Part shown: positions 9,617 to 20,600 of the stretch, in pieces
How the letters are laid out: each line of letters starts with the position of its first letter
Numbering within the stretch: the first letter of the stretch is position 1
From: Geojedonia litorea
GTDB lineage: Bacteria > Bacteroidota > Bacteroidia > Flavobacteriales > Flavobacteriaceae
Reading direction: 5' to 3'
Length of the DNA stretch: 64,000 nucleotides
NCBI RefSeq assembly: GCF_042654525.1
Contig: NZ_JBHSGP010000013.1
Span: 103,581-167,580 of the forward strand
Notes under the pieces: model-generated
What the model was told of the DNA's origin: nothing
Databases searched by the model: none
Seen by the model: only the letters and a program-made list of their open reading frames with translations
Translations under genes and position numbers: made by a program

Positions 9617-9657
9617 ATGGATTTCATTTTATTATATTTTTTTTCTGAAACATAAAT

Positions 9658-11175
9658 TTATCTTTCAGCACCAATTATTTTTACAGCCTTGACAGCTTCG
9701 CCGTTTACACGAGCTTTCTGCTCTACAAAATAAGGTTGAAAGGTATAGTTTGATTCTGAATCCCATTTTGAGTTTACTTTTGGCAAGTATTCTTTCAGCT
9801 CCTTTATTTTTTCTTTATACTTAGGGTTATGGGCTTCGTTATACCATTCATTCGGGTCTGAGGTATGGTCGTAAAATTCTTCTGTACCATCTTCATATTG
9901 AATGTATCTGTAGCCATCAACTTTAACGGCATGATTATTCATTCCAAAAGTAGTTATGGCAAGGGCATTTTTTACACCTTCATTATTTTGCATCATTCCA
10001 ACTAAACTATTCCCTTCATTTCGGATATAAGCAGGCAATCCACTTAATTCCAAAAGTGTTGGGTAAATGGACAACATTTCAACGGGCGTATCTATTTTTT
10101 TACCTTTTGGCAAATTTGGGCCAGCAAACATTAAAGGTGCTTTGGTGGCTGTTTCCCAAAGGGCATGTTTGGCAAATGTGCCTTTTTCTCCTAAACGATA
10201 TCCATGGTCTGACCATAAAACTATGATCGTATTATTGGCATACTTACTATTTTCCAAGGCATCCAACACGCGCCCTAATTCGTAATCTACAAAACTCATG
10301 CAAGCCAAATACGCTTGAACTATTTTTTTCCACTCGCCATTTTCTATCGCCCATTCTGTAGAAGGCATCATAGGCAAATCGTTTATTTGCTTACCGACAG
10401 ACGGAATATCATTTAAATCATCAGCTAAATACGGTGGTGTTTGTATGCTATCCAACGGATGCATATCAAACCATTTTTGCGGTACATACAACGGTACGTG
10501 AACTCGTAAAAATCCAAGTCCCATAAAAAATGGTTTATCATAATCTCTATTTAAGCGCTCAACCACCCAATTCACCGATTGGTGATCGGGCATTAAGGAA
10601 ACGTCTTCGGGAAAAGGGCCCCAGTCAGTGCTTGTTCTTCCATGTTTTTCTTTTACCCCTTTTCCAAAACCATCCCAAACAAAACGTTTTTCCGGATAAG
10701 GCCCAAAGCCTATTACTCGACCTCCAGACTCATCAAACATACCTTCTGGTACATGAATATGAAACAGTTTGCCAATACCCATTGTATGATACCCATTTTC
10801 CTTAAAATACTCTGGTAAAAATGTAATGTCTTTGGTAGCAGGGTTGTCTTCTCTACGAATTTTATTATCGGGCGTCATTCCATAGATTCCTGTTGTTGAA
10901 GGGCGCAATCCCGACATTATAGAAGCTCTAGATGGTCCACATAAAGGTGCTTGCACATGGGCATTTGTAAACGTTACGCCCATAGCAGCTAATCTATCAA
11001 AATTAGGTGTTTTTGCGTTTGAAAACCCATCAATGGGTGTTATCCAATTGTTTAAATCATCAACTGCAATAAATAAGATATTGGGTTTAGTTGCATCTTC
11101 TATATAATCAACCGTTTTTCCATTTTTACATGAAAAAATAAATGGCACTAATATTATGAAAAGAATATATTTCAT
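9658..11175 (-). CDS. S1-family sulfatase (iduronate-2-sulfatase-like), lipoprotein
   Basis: 505 aa with the lipobox at Cys16 (FIFSC). Cys79 is in CGPSR, followed by ASIMSGLRPSTTGIYG. The metal-binding DD is in IAVDDLNNWI; LWSDHGYRLGEKG carries the second metal site. The architecture matches the iduronate-2-sulfatase-like group (S1_7-like), whose Bacteroidota members act on diverse marine polysaccharides. The gene is 12 nt downstream of the CSPSL-type sulfatase in the same run. The signal suggests periplasmic membrane anchoring. Confidence 0.87.
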   Translation of the reverse strand: MKYILFIILVPFIFSCKNGKTVDYIEDATKPNILFIAVDDLNNWITPIDGFSNAKTPNFDRLAAMGVTFTNAHVQAPLCGPSRASIMSGLRPSTTGIYGMTPDNKIRREDNPATKDITFLPEYFKENGYHTMGIGKLFHIHVPEGMFDESGGRVIGFGPYPEKRFVWDGFGKGVKEKHGRTSTDWGPFPEDVSLMPDHQSVNWVVERLNRDYDKPFFMGLGFLRVHVPLYVPQKWFDMHPLDSIQTPPYLADDLNDIPSVGKQINDLPMMPSTEWAIENGEWKKIVQAYLACMSFVDYELGRVLDALENSKYANNTIIVLWSDHGYRLGEKGTFAKHALWETATKAPLMFAGPNLPKGKKIDTPVEMLSIYPTLLELSGLPAYIRNEGNSLVGMMQNNEGVKNALAITTFGMNNHAVKVDGYRYIQYEDGTEEFYDHTSDPNEWYNEAHNPKYKEKIKELKEYLPKVNSKWDSESNYTFQPYFVEQKARVNGEAVKAVKIIGAER

Positions 11176-11187
11176 AATTCTTATTTG

Positions 11188-12525
11188 CTACTCTGCTCTG
11201 AATGCATTGATTTTTTCCTTCAATTTTTCAACTATTTTAAGGTTGCTTTCTGCAATATTGTTTTCCTCAAAAGGGTCTTTATCTATGTTGAATAATTGGA
11301 TGTTTTCTTCCGCCTTTCTAACTGGGTCTGGGACAATCAACTTATAAGGTGGTGCAATGACGATATTGTAAAACATGCTAGATTCTACAGTATCAAAATC
11401 GTGCGCATAAATCTCACCGAAAATAGCATCACGACCCTCTAAAGCAATTTCATTTAAAACACTTATTCCTGGCAAGTTTTTAGGTTTATCGATATCTAAA
11501 ACATCTAAAACTGTCGGTAACATATCGATACTGCTTACCACGGTTGTTGTATCCATTTTGGGTTTTATTTGTCCTATCCATTTGTACATAATTGGTGTGC
11601 GCATCCCTAAATCGTAAGGTGATCGTTTTGATATTTTATCGTAACTGGAGTCGTTTAAATTTTGTACCCACCCATTGTCGCATACGTAAACAAATAAAGT
11701 GTTTTCTGTTTGACCTCTTTCTTCAATAATATCAAATAACTCACCGCAGGTTTCATCAAACCATTCACACATCGCCCAATATTTAGCTACATGTTCTGTT
11801 GGTGCTTTGGGCAAATATTTATTCAACAAACGTTGTGGCGGATTATGAGGTGCATGTGGTAAAAACGGCGCATACCATAAAAAGAATGGTTTTTTTTCTT
11901 TAATTGCTAAATCTACATAGCTTGATAAGGTATCCATACCTTTTCGGCCAATTTCCAACCCATAATCGCCGTGGCGACCACCACGTTTGGGGTCTCCATG
12001 TGTCATTCCATAATCAAAACCGCCATTTTCATGATTTCCTATCCACCATTTTCCTGTTTGGAAGGATAAATAGCCTTTATCTCTTAACATGTCTGGTAAG
12101 GTCTTTAAACCCTTAAAATGTTCGATAACAGACTCGTAATTTTTTGCCCTCCACTCCTTTTTATTTTCTCTTTTATCGCCGGGAAGCACTCTATCATTCC
12201 CTAAAACTTTATGGTCTTTGGGGTACAGCCCTGTAATGATGGTTGCTAATGAAGGCGAGCATAAGGAAGTTGGCACATAGCCTCTGGTAAAGGTTAAACT
12301 TTCTGAAGCAAACTGGTCTAACCGTGGGGTTTCAATATTTTTATCTCCCATAAAACCATAATCGGTCCATGACTGATCATCAGATAATATGAATACAATA
12401 TTTGGTTGCGGTTCTACTACCTTATCATCTTCTATTTTAGCTTGAGCTTTATTTGATTTATTTCCACAAGAAAAGCAAATAGCTATAAGCATTATTAAAT
12501 AGCTTATTTTGTTTAATTTCTTCAT
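11188..12525 (-). CDS. S1-family sulfatase with a non-canonical C-S-P-S-L active-site motif, lipoprotein
   Basis: 445 aa, lipobox Cys20 (CFSC). The nucleophile region reads CSPSLATIITGLYP with Cys89; the usual Arg four residues after the Cys is Leu93. The rest is intact: FILSDDQSWTDYG near the start, YVCDNGWVQN for the second metal site, and a normal C-terminal LFNIDKDPFEENNIA block. Some sulfatase subfamilies do have Leu here, so this is not proof of loss of function, but it bears on maturation by the formylglycine-generating enzyme. It sits in the middle of the sulfatase run and is 39 nt downstream of the propeller lyase candidate. Sulfatase fold is certain; activity is likely but unproven. 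Confidence 0.83.
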   Translation of the reverse strand: MKKLNKISYLIMLIAICFSCGNKSNKAQAKIEDDKVVEPQPNIVFILSDDQSWTDYGFMGDKNIETPRLDQFASESLTFTRGYVPTSLCSPSLATIITGLYPKDHKVLGNDRVLPGDKRENKKEWRAKNYESVIEHFKGLKTLPDMLRDKGYLSFQTGKWWIGNHENGGFDYGMTHGDPKRGGRHGDYGLEIGRKGMDTLSSYVDLAIKEKKPFFLWYAPFLPHAPHNPPQRLLNKYLPKAPTEHVAKYWAMCEWFDETCGELFDIIEERGQTENTLFVYVCDNGWVQNLNDSSYDKISKRSPYDLGMRTPIMYKWIGQIKPKMDTTTVVSSIDMLPTVLDVLDIDKPKNLPGISVLNEIALEGRDAIFGEIYAHDFDTVESSMFYNIVIAPPYKLIVPDPVRKAEENIQLFNIDKDPFEENNIAESNLKIVEKLKEKINAFRAE

Positions 12526-12564
12526 TGCTCTTAATTTATTTGATTTATAATTTATTATTCGATA

Positions 12565-13992
12565 TCATTCTTCATGTTTTAGCACCTGTGCTTCATTTTT
12601 ATTACGCATCACTGCACCATTATCTCCCAAAAGATACATTTTTCTAAAATCAGAGCCTTCTTCTTTTTCGCCCACAATCATTCTAGCATCTGGGTGCGGA
12701 ATATCAATGAGTGAGGAAATGACAAATCCAGAATTTTTTCGACTCAAAAAAACGTTGTTCTTTTTAAACGTTTTTCCGCCATCAAAACTATCCCATCGGC
12801 TTATTTCTCCTACATCTTCTTGAGTTTGACTTTCTAAATATAAACTTACTTCAGTATCAGATTTTACCTCAACATCTGCATCACCTTTAGGTAGATTAGA
12901 AGTATCACTTTTTAACCATTCTTCCCCATTCCAACTAAAATGCTGTAAGCGTTTAGGGCCACTTCTGTTTGCTCCTACGTCTGGACCAACCATAACACCA
13001 ACATGCGGATTCCCATTTGGACTTACATCTGCTATAGCTTGAAATGTCCAATCATCAGCTATTTGGCTTACCAAGGTTTTTTCGTCTGCCAATTCCTTGG
13101 TTAAAGGCATTTCTAACGGTTCATTTTTAACATTTTTCCACACTTTTGTTTTGGTATTAAACACCATATAATACACATTGTGTCTTTCTGGTATGTGACC
13201 TCGAGCGTCTTGAGCGTTTTTGTTGTCTCTACAGATATGGTAATCGAACGCTACAATAATATCGTCTCCATTACCTTTGCTTATCCAAGGATACCAAGAA
13301 TCTTCAGCCAATATATCTGTTCTGCGTTTGTGTTTTAAAAATGAAATAGGCTCACCAAAAGTAACACCATTGTCGGTTGATTTTTGATACACCCAATTAC
13401 TTCTATGTGCTCCGTGACGATAAAATAAATACATATCGCCATTATCCATTTTTACAAACTGACTGTAGGTGCCAAATACTGAAATATTATCGAGTGTTTC
13501 CCATTCAGAAATATCTAAAGGTTTTTTAGAAACTGCATGCAAGTTTTTACCATAATGGTGATTGCCCAAAGGATTATTACCATCTAAAGGTGTCCCACCA
13601 TGACCTCCAAAAGCAATATGAATATAGTCAGCATCATCAATAAGAATGGCCGGCTTACCGTGATTGTCTATCCGTCTTTTACGGTTTGGGTCTTTACCCA
13701 TTGTACTAACACCCGCTTTAAATGGGCCTTTCCATTCTTTAGTTTTATGATTATATGAAGCTACATAAGGGTCTTCTAAAGCACCTTGGTAAGCCACATA
13801 AGTAATGCCTTTGTGGTAAATACCAGATGGATGTTGCACAATTGCCACCGCATTTCCAAAGCCATTATTGGCAAAATAGTCAACCATTTCATTTTCTTCT
13901 GAGGTTGCTTTGGCATCTCTGGTTTTTGATGCACATCCTAAAAAACAAAAACAAATCAAAAATATTTTTAAAAAGTATTTATTCAATTCCAT
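12565..13992 (-). CDS. BNR-type beta-propeller lipoprotein, candidate ulvan lyase (PL25-like)
   Basis: 475 aa; lipobox at Cys20 (FLGC). The body is a BNR_4-type propeller: NAVAIVQHPSGIYHKGITYVAYQG, IHIAFGGHGG, YLFYRHG, FDYHICRD, NPHVGVMVG. Histidines and tyrosines that could do catalysis are clustered (His131 in GGHG, His145/146, His152, Tyr191, Tyr251), a spacing that resembles the characterised PL25 ulvan lyase family of seven-bladed propellers. Known PL24/PL25 enzymes beta-eliminate at uronate next to rhamnose-3-sulfate. A lipoprotein anchor suggests cell-surface or periplasmic processing of oligomers. It lies 2 nt downstream of the GH106 rhamnosidase, in the sulfatase operon. Alternatives: a non-catalytic or hydrolytic BNR propeller. 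Confidence 0.65.
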   Translation of the reverse strand: MELNKYFLKIFLICFCFLGCASKTRDAKATSEENEMVDYFANNGFGNAVAIVQHPSGIYHKGITYVAYQGALEDPYVASYNHKTKEWKGPFKAGVSTMGKDPNRKRRIDNHGKPAILIDDADYIHIAFGGHGGTPLDGNNPLGNHHYGKNLHAVSKKPLDISEWETLDNISVFGTYSQFVKMDNGDMYLFYRHGAHRSNWVYQKSTDNGVTFGEPISFLKHKRRTDILAEDSWYPWISKGNGDDIIVAFDYHICRDNKNAQDARGHIPERHNVYYMVFNTKTKVWKNVKNEPLEMPLTKELADEKTLVSQIADDWTFQAIADVSPNGNPHVGVMVGPDVGANRSGPKRLQHFSWNGEEWLKSDTSNLPKGDADVEVKSDTEVSLYLESQTQEDVGEISRWDSFDGGKTFKKNNVFLSRKNSGFVISSLIDIPHPDARMIVGEKEEGSDFRKMYLLGDNGAVMRNKNEAQVLKHEE

Positions 13993-13994
13993 TT

Positions 13995-16900
13995 TTAAAG
14001 TTTGATATTTTTATAAAATTGAATCTTTACAGGCCCCAAAAGTCCGGAAGTTTTGAGTTCATCATCTTCGTTCCAATGTTTCCATGATGTGAACGTAGTT
14101 CTTTCGCTTGGTCGCTTGGTATTATTTACCAACCATTCAGGTAGATTATTTATTTTATCGCCCGTACGTTCAAAATCCAATGGCAATTGTTCGTCACCTA
14201 TTAATCTGTTTGGCCATAGGTTGGTTACTTTTACTTCAAGGGTGTTTTTACCAGATTTCACATATTTTGTAATATCCAATCTAAAAGGGGATTTCCAGAG
14301 CGTACCCACATGTTTTCCATTTATTATCACAACAGCGATAACAGCTACGCTACCTAAATCGAGTTCTAATTTGTTATCAGACTTCAATAGTTTTTTGGAT
14401 AACTGAAAGGTTTTATGATAGCTCGCTGTTCCTGAAAAATGCCGAATACCCTCATTTTCAACTGTTGTCCAAGAACTTAATTTATTAAACGTGACTTTAT
14501 TTTGCGCAACTAAATCTGACGGAAATTTTACATCCCAAGCTCCCGAAAGCAAGATAGGTTGAGGCATAGATTTGAATGTGGTTGTCATAATTTTTCCCGA
14601 TGCATTTTTATAAGTAAGCTCTCCAGGATATGGGGTTACCCACTGTGCTTCTCCATCGTTTAAAACAATTTCTGGTTTGCTAGTATCTTTTGAAAGATTT
14701 AACAGTCTCCCATTGGGAACAAAAAGTGTTTGTGCTTCACCATCGGTGGTAAATGTTATTTTTATCGTGGTGTTATCGCCTTCAGGAGTCTTTCCTCCTA
14801 TCAATTGATTGTTTACTGAAATCACGAAATTACCTGATGCTATTTCCTGTTTGATTTTTTCGGTAACATCATGAACGGGATAATGTTTAGGTACTCCTTT
14901 GGTTTCTGGTTTAAATTTTCCAAAAACCGCTTTTAACACTGTTAACTTTTTGTCGCCTGCATTAATATTTATAAACTCTTTTTCCTGTACAGATAGTGTC
15001 TTTATCTCTTCGCCAATTTGGTATTCCATTCTAAATTCCTTTACATAGCCCATGGCTGGGTCGCAATCGCAAAAATGTCGACTGGCTTGAAAATACAATT
15101 GATTATCTTTTACCTCGGCAGCAACTTTATCTGTAATATCGACCAAACCTTCTTGAAGGAAAGTTCCATACTCTGCTTTAATAATTTTTAAATTTGAGAG
15201 CGGCTCTGGTTTTGGGTTTTCCACCGATATTAGAGCAGAAACCAACTGAGTTTGTTCTTTGGTAGTCCTTTTAAAAACTACAAAAATGGCTTCTTCCATG
15301 CCTAATTGCAGCGGTAAACTTGTGGTGCCATCTGCATAATTTTCCCAAACGGCAGGCATTTTAATAGTACCCGTTTCTGCTTGCCATATTTCAGGTTGCT
15401 TATCGGATACTCTAAAACGAACTTTTATTTGACGACTTTCTTTTCTGGCATTAGCGATGAAATAAATATCGGCTTCGTCGCTTTTTCTGTGGATAAAGCT
15501 GATATCGGAAACATCTTCACTTTCAATTTTAAAATCAGCAGTCATACCTTTATCCTTTAAATAATCAACTATCGAAACATCCTTCACCAAGCCTTTATTC
15601 CAAAGGGAATCACTCATTCTTTTCACGTCCTCATCACAAGATGGATAATGTTTTAAACTCGGCGACTTTTTAGGTTTGGCGCCAATTACTTTAGCCCCTC
15701 CTTTTACCAATTCTTCAATTTTAATAAGTGTTTCTGGTTTTATCCAATCCGATTCCGGTAACATTAACACTTCGTATTGTCCGCCCACAGGGGTACATAT
15801 TTTTCCATTTTTCACAAATAAATCTGACAATTTATTCGACCCAATTAAATCGTAATCATATCCTAAATGTTTTATTTCGGGCAACAAAAAAGCGGTATTG
15901 GGTGAAGACTCGCCAGTAAACACCAACACATCGGCAACGTTCTTACCTTGCTGAAGCATAAACTGCGAACGTGCGATGTAATCCATAAAAGTTTTTCCTT
16001 GACCCCACCACGTATTGAGGCGATTAAAATCGGTACCATGATAGCTCAAAGCTAAACCTGGAGCCACATCCCACGGTTGGTGCACGTAGGTGTGAAAAAT
16101 AAATCGGGTAATGCCTTCGGCCCATGCTCTATCGCCAATAGATTTAAGTTGCGCAGGATGCTCATCCCAACCGCCAATACCCGTAAAGGATTCGGCCCCT
16201 ACGATGGAACTTCCATTTAAATGCGCGATAGAAGACACAAATTTAGGCGAATCGAAAAACGGATAACCACCGCTCCAAAACTCACACATAACAATATCGC
16301 CTGTAGCCCCTACTTGCATATTATCAAAAGGGCCCCAATAGGGTTCAACTGAAAATTTTAAGCCGTTTTTATGGCATAAATCCCTAAAATGAGCATAATA
16401 GTTTTTTGCCATTAAATCGCCTATGGTTCTACGGAAATCCCAAAGGAATCGCTCTGAAACTTCACCACTTTCCACATAATAACCCGCTAAAGTTGGCAAA
16501 TATGGGAACAAACTGTAGTCTCTTAATTTTTCAAATTCAGTGTCAAATCCTGTTGTCCAATTGGCTGTTCCAACTTCATAACTATCTATTAAACAATTAT
16601 TAACCGTAGTACCGACTAAATCACCTAACTTGTTAAGAATGGGTTGAATACCACCTTCCCAATATACATCCACAGCTTTTGTACTCATTTTATCCACTTC
16701 CAATCCATGGCCACCTTCCGGTGAAGGATGATTTTTTTTACCTGTTGGGGTATGACCTAATCTAAGAATCACCCATTCGCCTTTGGGTGCTTTCCATTCA
16801 AGTAGTCCTTCTTCATTTAAATTTGATGTGATGTCAATAATTTCATGTTTATGAAGGACGGCTTCAGAAGGAATATTTTTTGTATCTGGCAATAAATGAT

Positions 16901-17486
16901 TACGAATACGACCAGATAAACTTTTAAAATCTAAATCGTCAACTTTTACCATTTGCTTTGGTTTGGGGAACGCCACAACTGCGATATCTTTGTAATAGTT
17001 TAATTTGGATTCGGGTTGTGGCAACTGTTTTTTAATAGTTTTACCACCTTCAACTATGGTTTCGCTAAACACAACGGTTTGCATCGCATATTCAGGGCTT
17101 ATCCAAGGCCCTCCAGACGAGGACCAACCGGCTGTGTTATGGAATGTAAGCTCTAAACCTAAACGCTCCGCTTCCTGCGCAGAGAAGTAAAATAAATCCA
17201 ACCATTCTTCACTTAAATATTCTACTGGGCCAGCCGGAAAACCTAAATCGACATTAAACAATTGCGCCTCTTGAATGCCCACTTGTTTCATGGCTTCTAA
17301 ATCTTTGGTAATTCCAGTCCTAGTAACGTTTCCACTAATCCAATGCCACCAAGTTCTTGCTTTGGCTTCGTTTGGTGGTGTATTGAAACCAGATTCCAAC
17401 GTATTTTTAACCACTGCTTGATTTTGAGCAAAAGTTGAAATAGTGATAAGGTATAAACCTACTATATATTTTAATAATTTACTCAT
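13995..17486 (-). CDS. GH106-family alpha-L-rhamnosidase
   Basis: The frame opens at 17510, but the ATG at 17486 begins a standard signal peptide (MSKLLKYIVGLYLITISTFAQ), giving 1163 aa. The N-terminal signature ARTWWHWISGNVTRTGITKD and the block AERLGLELTFHNTAGWSSSGG are typical of GH106. Acidic segments that could hold catalytic residues include FSVEPYWGPF and VGAESFTGIGG. The C-terminal region carries beta-sandwich modules, the last (VAVIAVVIINGKHVGTLWKSP) resembling a galactose-binding fold. GH106 enzymes release L-rhamnose from the non-reducing end. It is the first gene of the GH106-lyase-sulfatase run; the 180-nt region upstream lacks the tandem-repeat site, so the run may be read through from the GH78-S1-GH2 operon. 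A second GH106 occurs at 57-60 kb. Confidence 0.88.
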   Translation of the reverse strand: MSKLLKYIVGLYLITISTFAQNQAVVKNTLESGFNTPPNEAKARTWWHWISGNVTRTGITKDLEAMKQVGIQEAQLFNVDLGFPAGPVEYLSEEWLDLFYFSAQEAERLGLELTFHNTAGWSSSGGPWISPEYAMQTVVFSETIVEGGKTIKKQLPQPESKLNYYKDIAVVAFPKPKQMVKVDDLDFKSLSGRIRNHLLPDTKNIPSEAVLHKHEIIDITSNLNEEGLLEWKAPKGEWVILRLGHTPTGKKNHPSPEGGHGLEVDKMSTKAVDVYWEGGIQPILNKLGDLVGTTVNNCLIDSYEVGTANWTTGFDTEFEKLRDYSLFPYLPTLAGYYVESGEVSERFLWDFRRTIGDLMAKNYYAHFRDLCHKNGLKFSVEPYWGPFDNMQVGATGDIVMCEFWSGGYPFFDSPKFVSSIAHLNGSSIVGAESFTGIGGWDEHPAQLKSIGDRAWAEGITRFIFHTYVHQPWDVAPGLALSYHGTDFNRLNTWWGQGKTFMDYIARSQFMLQQGKNVADVLVFTGESSPNTAFLLPEIKHLGYDYDLIGSNKLSDLFVKNGKICTPVGGQYEVLMLPESDWIKPETLIKIEELVKGGAKVIGAKPKKSPSLKHYPSCDEDVKRMSDSLWNKGLVKDVSIVDYLKDKGMTADFKIESEDVSDISFIHRKSDEADIYFIANARKESRQIKVRFRVSDKQPEIWQAETGTIKMPAVWENYADGTTSLPLQLGMEEAIFVVFKRTTKEQTQLVSALISVENPKPEPLSNLKIIKAEYGTFLQEGLVDITDKVAAEVKDNQLYFQASRHFCDCDPAMGYVKEFRMEYQIGEEIKTLSVQEKEFININAGDKKLTVLKAVFGKFKPETKGVPKHYPVHDVTEKIKQEIASGNFVISVNNQLIGGKTPEGDNTTIKITFTTDGEAQTLFVPNGRLLNLSKDTSKPEIVLNDGEAQWVTPYPGELTYKNASGKIMTTTFKSMPQPILLSGAWDVKFPSDLVAQNKVTFNKLSSWTTVENEGIRHFSGTASYHKTFQLSKKLLKSDNKLELDLGSVAVIAVVIINGKHVGTLWKSPFRLDITKYVKSGKNTLEVKVTNLWPNRLIGDEQLPLDFERTGDKINNLPEWLVNNTKRPSERTTFTSWKHWNEDDELKTSGLLGPVKIQFYKNIKL

Positions 17487-17666
17487 TTTTTTATTCGGTG
17501 GTTTATTCAAAGTCTATTCTGGTTTTTATACAGTTCCTTAACACTTCTAAATGATATCGGTTAATCTTTGTTACAACTAAACATTATTAACAAAATATTT
17601 ATTACTAGTAAAACGCCTATTGTAATAACTATGGTAATCATATCAACTAATTCTATTTCTTATTAA

Positions 17667-20600
17667 TTAATCCACAAACATTTCATCAATAAAAGAACCA
17701 CTTTTACCAGTGGTCTCTATCTTAATATTATTTGCTCCTGCTTTAAGTCTTATTATTGTAGGCACGAATTTCCATTCCTTTTCCCAACCTCCTGTTGATG
17801 GAAATTCGAGTATTGTCACAAACTCATCATTTACATATAATTTCATTGGGTGCAATTCCCCCTTATTATTATGCATATATCTAAACCGTATACTATAATC
17901 GCCTCCTTCACCATCATTTTCTTGAAAGAATGTTATAGCACCTTCTTTACCATCAAATTTTACAAAACCAGTGCCTTTATACCGATATGCATCCACACTT
18001 GTTATTGCTCCACCTTCAAGAATAGCATCTTCTGCGGAAATGTTAACCCCGCGGCCTTTCCACATATCTGCTGAATGTTCATCGCCCCAAAAAAGACCTT
18101 CGCTAGGACCAAAAGTTTCTTCCATGTTCAATACCAATTTCCCATTGTGTTTTACTATGGCTTTGATTGTGGTATGGTCTTTTACTTCGAAAGGTTTCGT
18201 ATAAATTACACCTTCTTTTAAAGGATCTGCACCATTAGTTGTGTATAATATTTCGAAATTTGATTGTGAAGTTTTCCCAATTACAGCTACTTCTTGTACA
18301 TCAATAGTAATTTTATTCGAAAGAAATAAGGCTTTGTCTCCAATAATAGAAGCTGTGATAACCGATGCTTTTTTGGCATTGTCCTTATCTCTCAAGAATA
18401 GGCGCCCTTTTCCAAAAAACAAGGTTCTAAAATCAGATTTTGTGCGACTGATTGAATCGATTGGATTTCCGTTTTCCATAGAAACTTTTTCCACATCACC
18501 ATTAATAGCATAATAGACTCTGTTCTCTCCATAAGGATAAGGCGAGTTGTTGGCATCCAAGGCTTCAGAAGTTAAAATGTAACTGGCACTAAACGCATCT
18601 TCAGCATCCAACTTTGTAAGACTATTTTTTAATTGTGAAGGTGCTTTGCTAGTTACCATAGCAGTTCGTTTTACTTCTATTCCGTTTTTATATGCTACGG
18701 CCTCTAATTTCCCTTCTTCGTAAGGCACCATCCATTCGCATTGCATCTCGTTCCAAACGGTACCGGGTTTGTCTTTCCCTAAGGATTTTCCGTTTAAAAA
18801 CAATTCTACTTCATCGGCATTTGAATAGACCCACACCGGAATAACGGTTCCTTTTTTCATTCGAGGATGCGTCCAATGTGGTAAGATGTGAACCATGGGT
18901 TCATTAGTCCATTGACTTTGATAGAAGTAGTACAAATCTTTTTCAAAACCCGCCACATCTAGCGCACCACCCATAAACAAGTTAAATGGAAGTCCGCCGT
19001 GAACCAATCTGGCTTCGCCATAATAATCGAAACCTGTCCAACGAAAATGCCCGCTATGCCAAGGCGTATCGCGCATCACTTCCCAATTTTTTCTAGCTGA
19101 AATTCTTACCGTGGCATTATCATACGATGAATTAAAACGCTGTTTTCTATTGTTCCATTTTTTAGGATCTAAACCTTCATAAAAAAAGATTTCTTTTTCG
19201 GTTAAATTGGGTAATTCATAAGTACCCTGTAATTCGTTATCGCGCCACCAAGTATGAGTTCTGTAATAACCCCTTGTTTGCCAAGTATGTGGTGCTTCGG
19301 TTGAAACAAAAGGCTTGTCAAAACGAGCCGATTCTAAAAACGATTGGGTTTCTGAACCGCCATTAATGCCTGTAATTTCCATATCATCAGGATTTCCTGC
19401 CCCTGAAGAAAATAATCGTGTTGGGTCTAAACTTTTACCAAATTTTACCAATTCGGGTGCAATGTCGCTGTGTGTTTCATTACCCAAACTCCAAACAAAA
19501 ACACTTGGATGGTTGCGGTCTCTGGTAATCCATTCTTGCATATCGCGTTGCCACCAAGCATCAAAAGCTTGTTTTCCGTAATCTTCGGGTGCTTTTTTGT
19601 GCCAACCATCAAAAATTTCATCCATCACCAACAACCCAATTTCATCACAGATATCATAAAACATAGGTGGTGTTGGATTGTGCGACGGACGAATGGCATT
19701 GATACCCATATCTTTTAACAATTGCAATTTCCAACGTAACATAGGTTTTGTCCATGCGCCTCCAACAGGGCCGCCTTCCCAATGTTCACAAACGCCCTTT
19801 AATTTTACATTTTCGCCATTCAACCAAAAGCCTGTTTCGGTTTTCCATGCTACGGTTCTAAAACCAAAGGTGGTTTCTACTTCGTCTAATACCTGCTTAT
19901 TTTTTATAATTTGAGTGCGTAATTGGTACAACACAGGTGTTTCTGGACTCCATAATTTGGGTTTTTCTACTTGAAGACTTATGATACTTTTAGTTTCGTT
20001 TATGTTTTGAGAGGTTGTTTTTAAAACCTTTCCTTCAGGAGATAATACACTGACTTTACATTCCAGATTTTCAGAAATATTTACATAATCAACATTGACT
20101 TTTACAGTAGCTTGGGACGCGTCAAATTCTGGCGTTGTGATAAACACTCCATTGGGCGCAATATGCGATTTGCTTACTTCAATCAAGCTAACGGGCGCAT
20201 AAATGCCACACGGATGGTACCAACGTGCAGAAGGTTCTAAACTATTATCAACCCGAACTGCTATCGTATTTGTACCTTCTTTTAAAAATTTTGAAATATC
20301 GTAACGAAAGCTAATATAACCATAAGGTCGTTTACCTAAATACTGGCCATTTACCCAAACTTCGCTATTCATATAAACGCCATCAAAATTGATATAGGTT
20401 GTTTTTGAAAGACTATTTTTATTTACGTTGAACGATTTTCGATACCAGCCAATACCACCATCATGATAGCCACCACCCTGACCTTGGTCGCCACCTTTTC
20501 GAACGCCTTTTTCAAAAGACCAATCGTGTGGAATGTTTAAGTTATCCCATGAATTATCATTAAAAATTTCATTGGAATATGCTGCTTTATCATCTAATAT

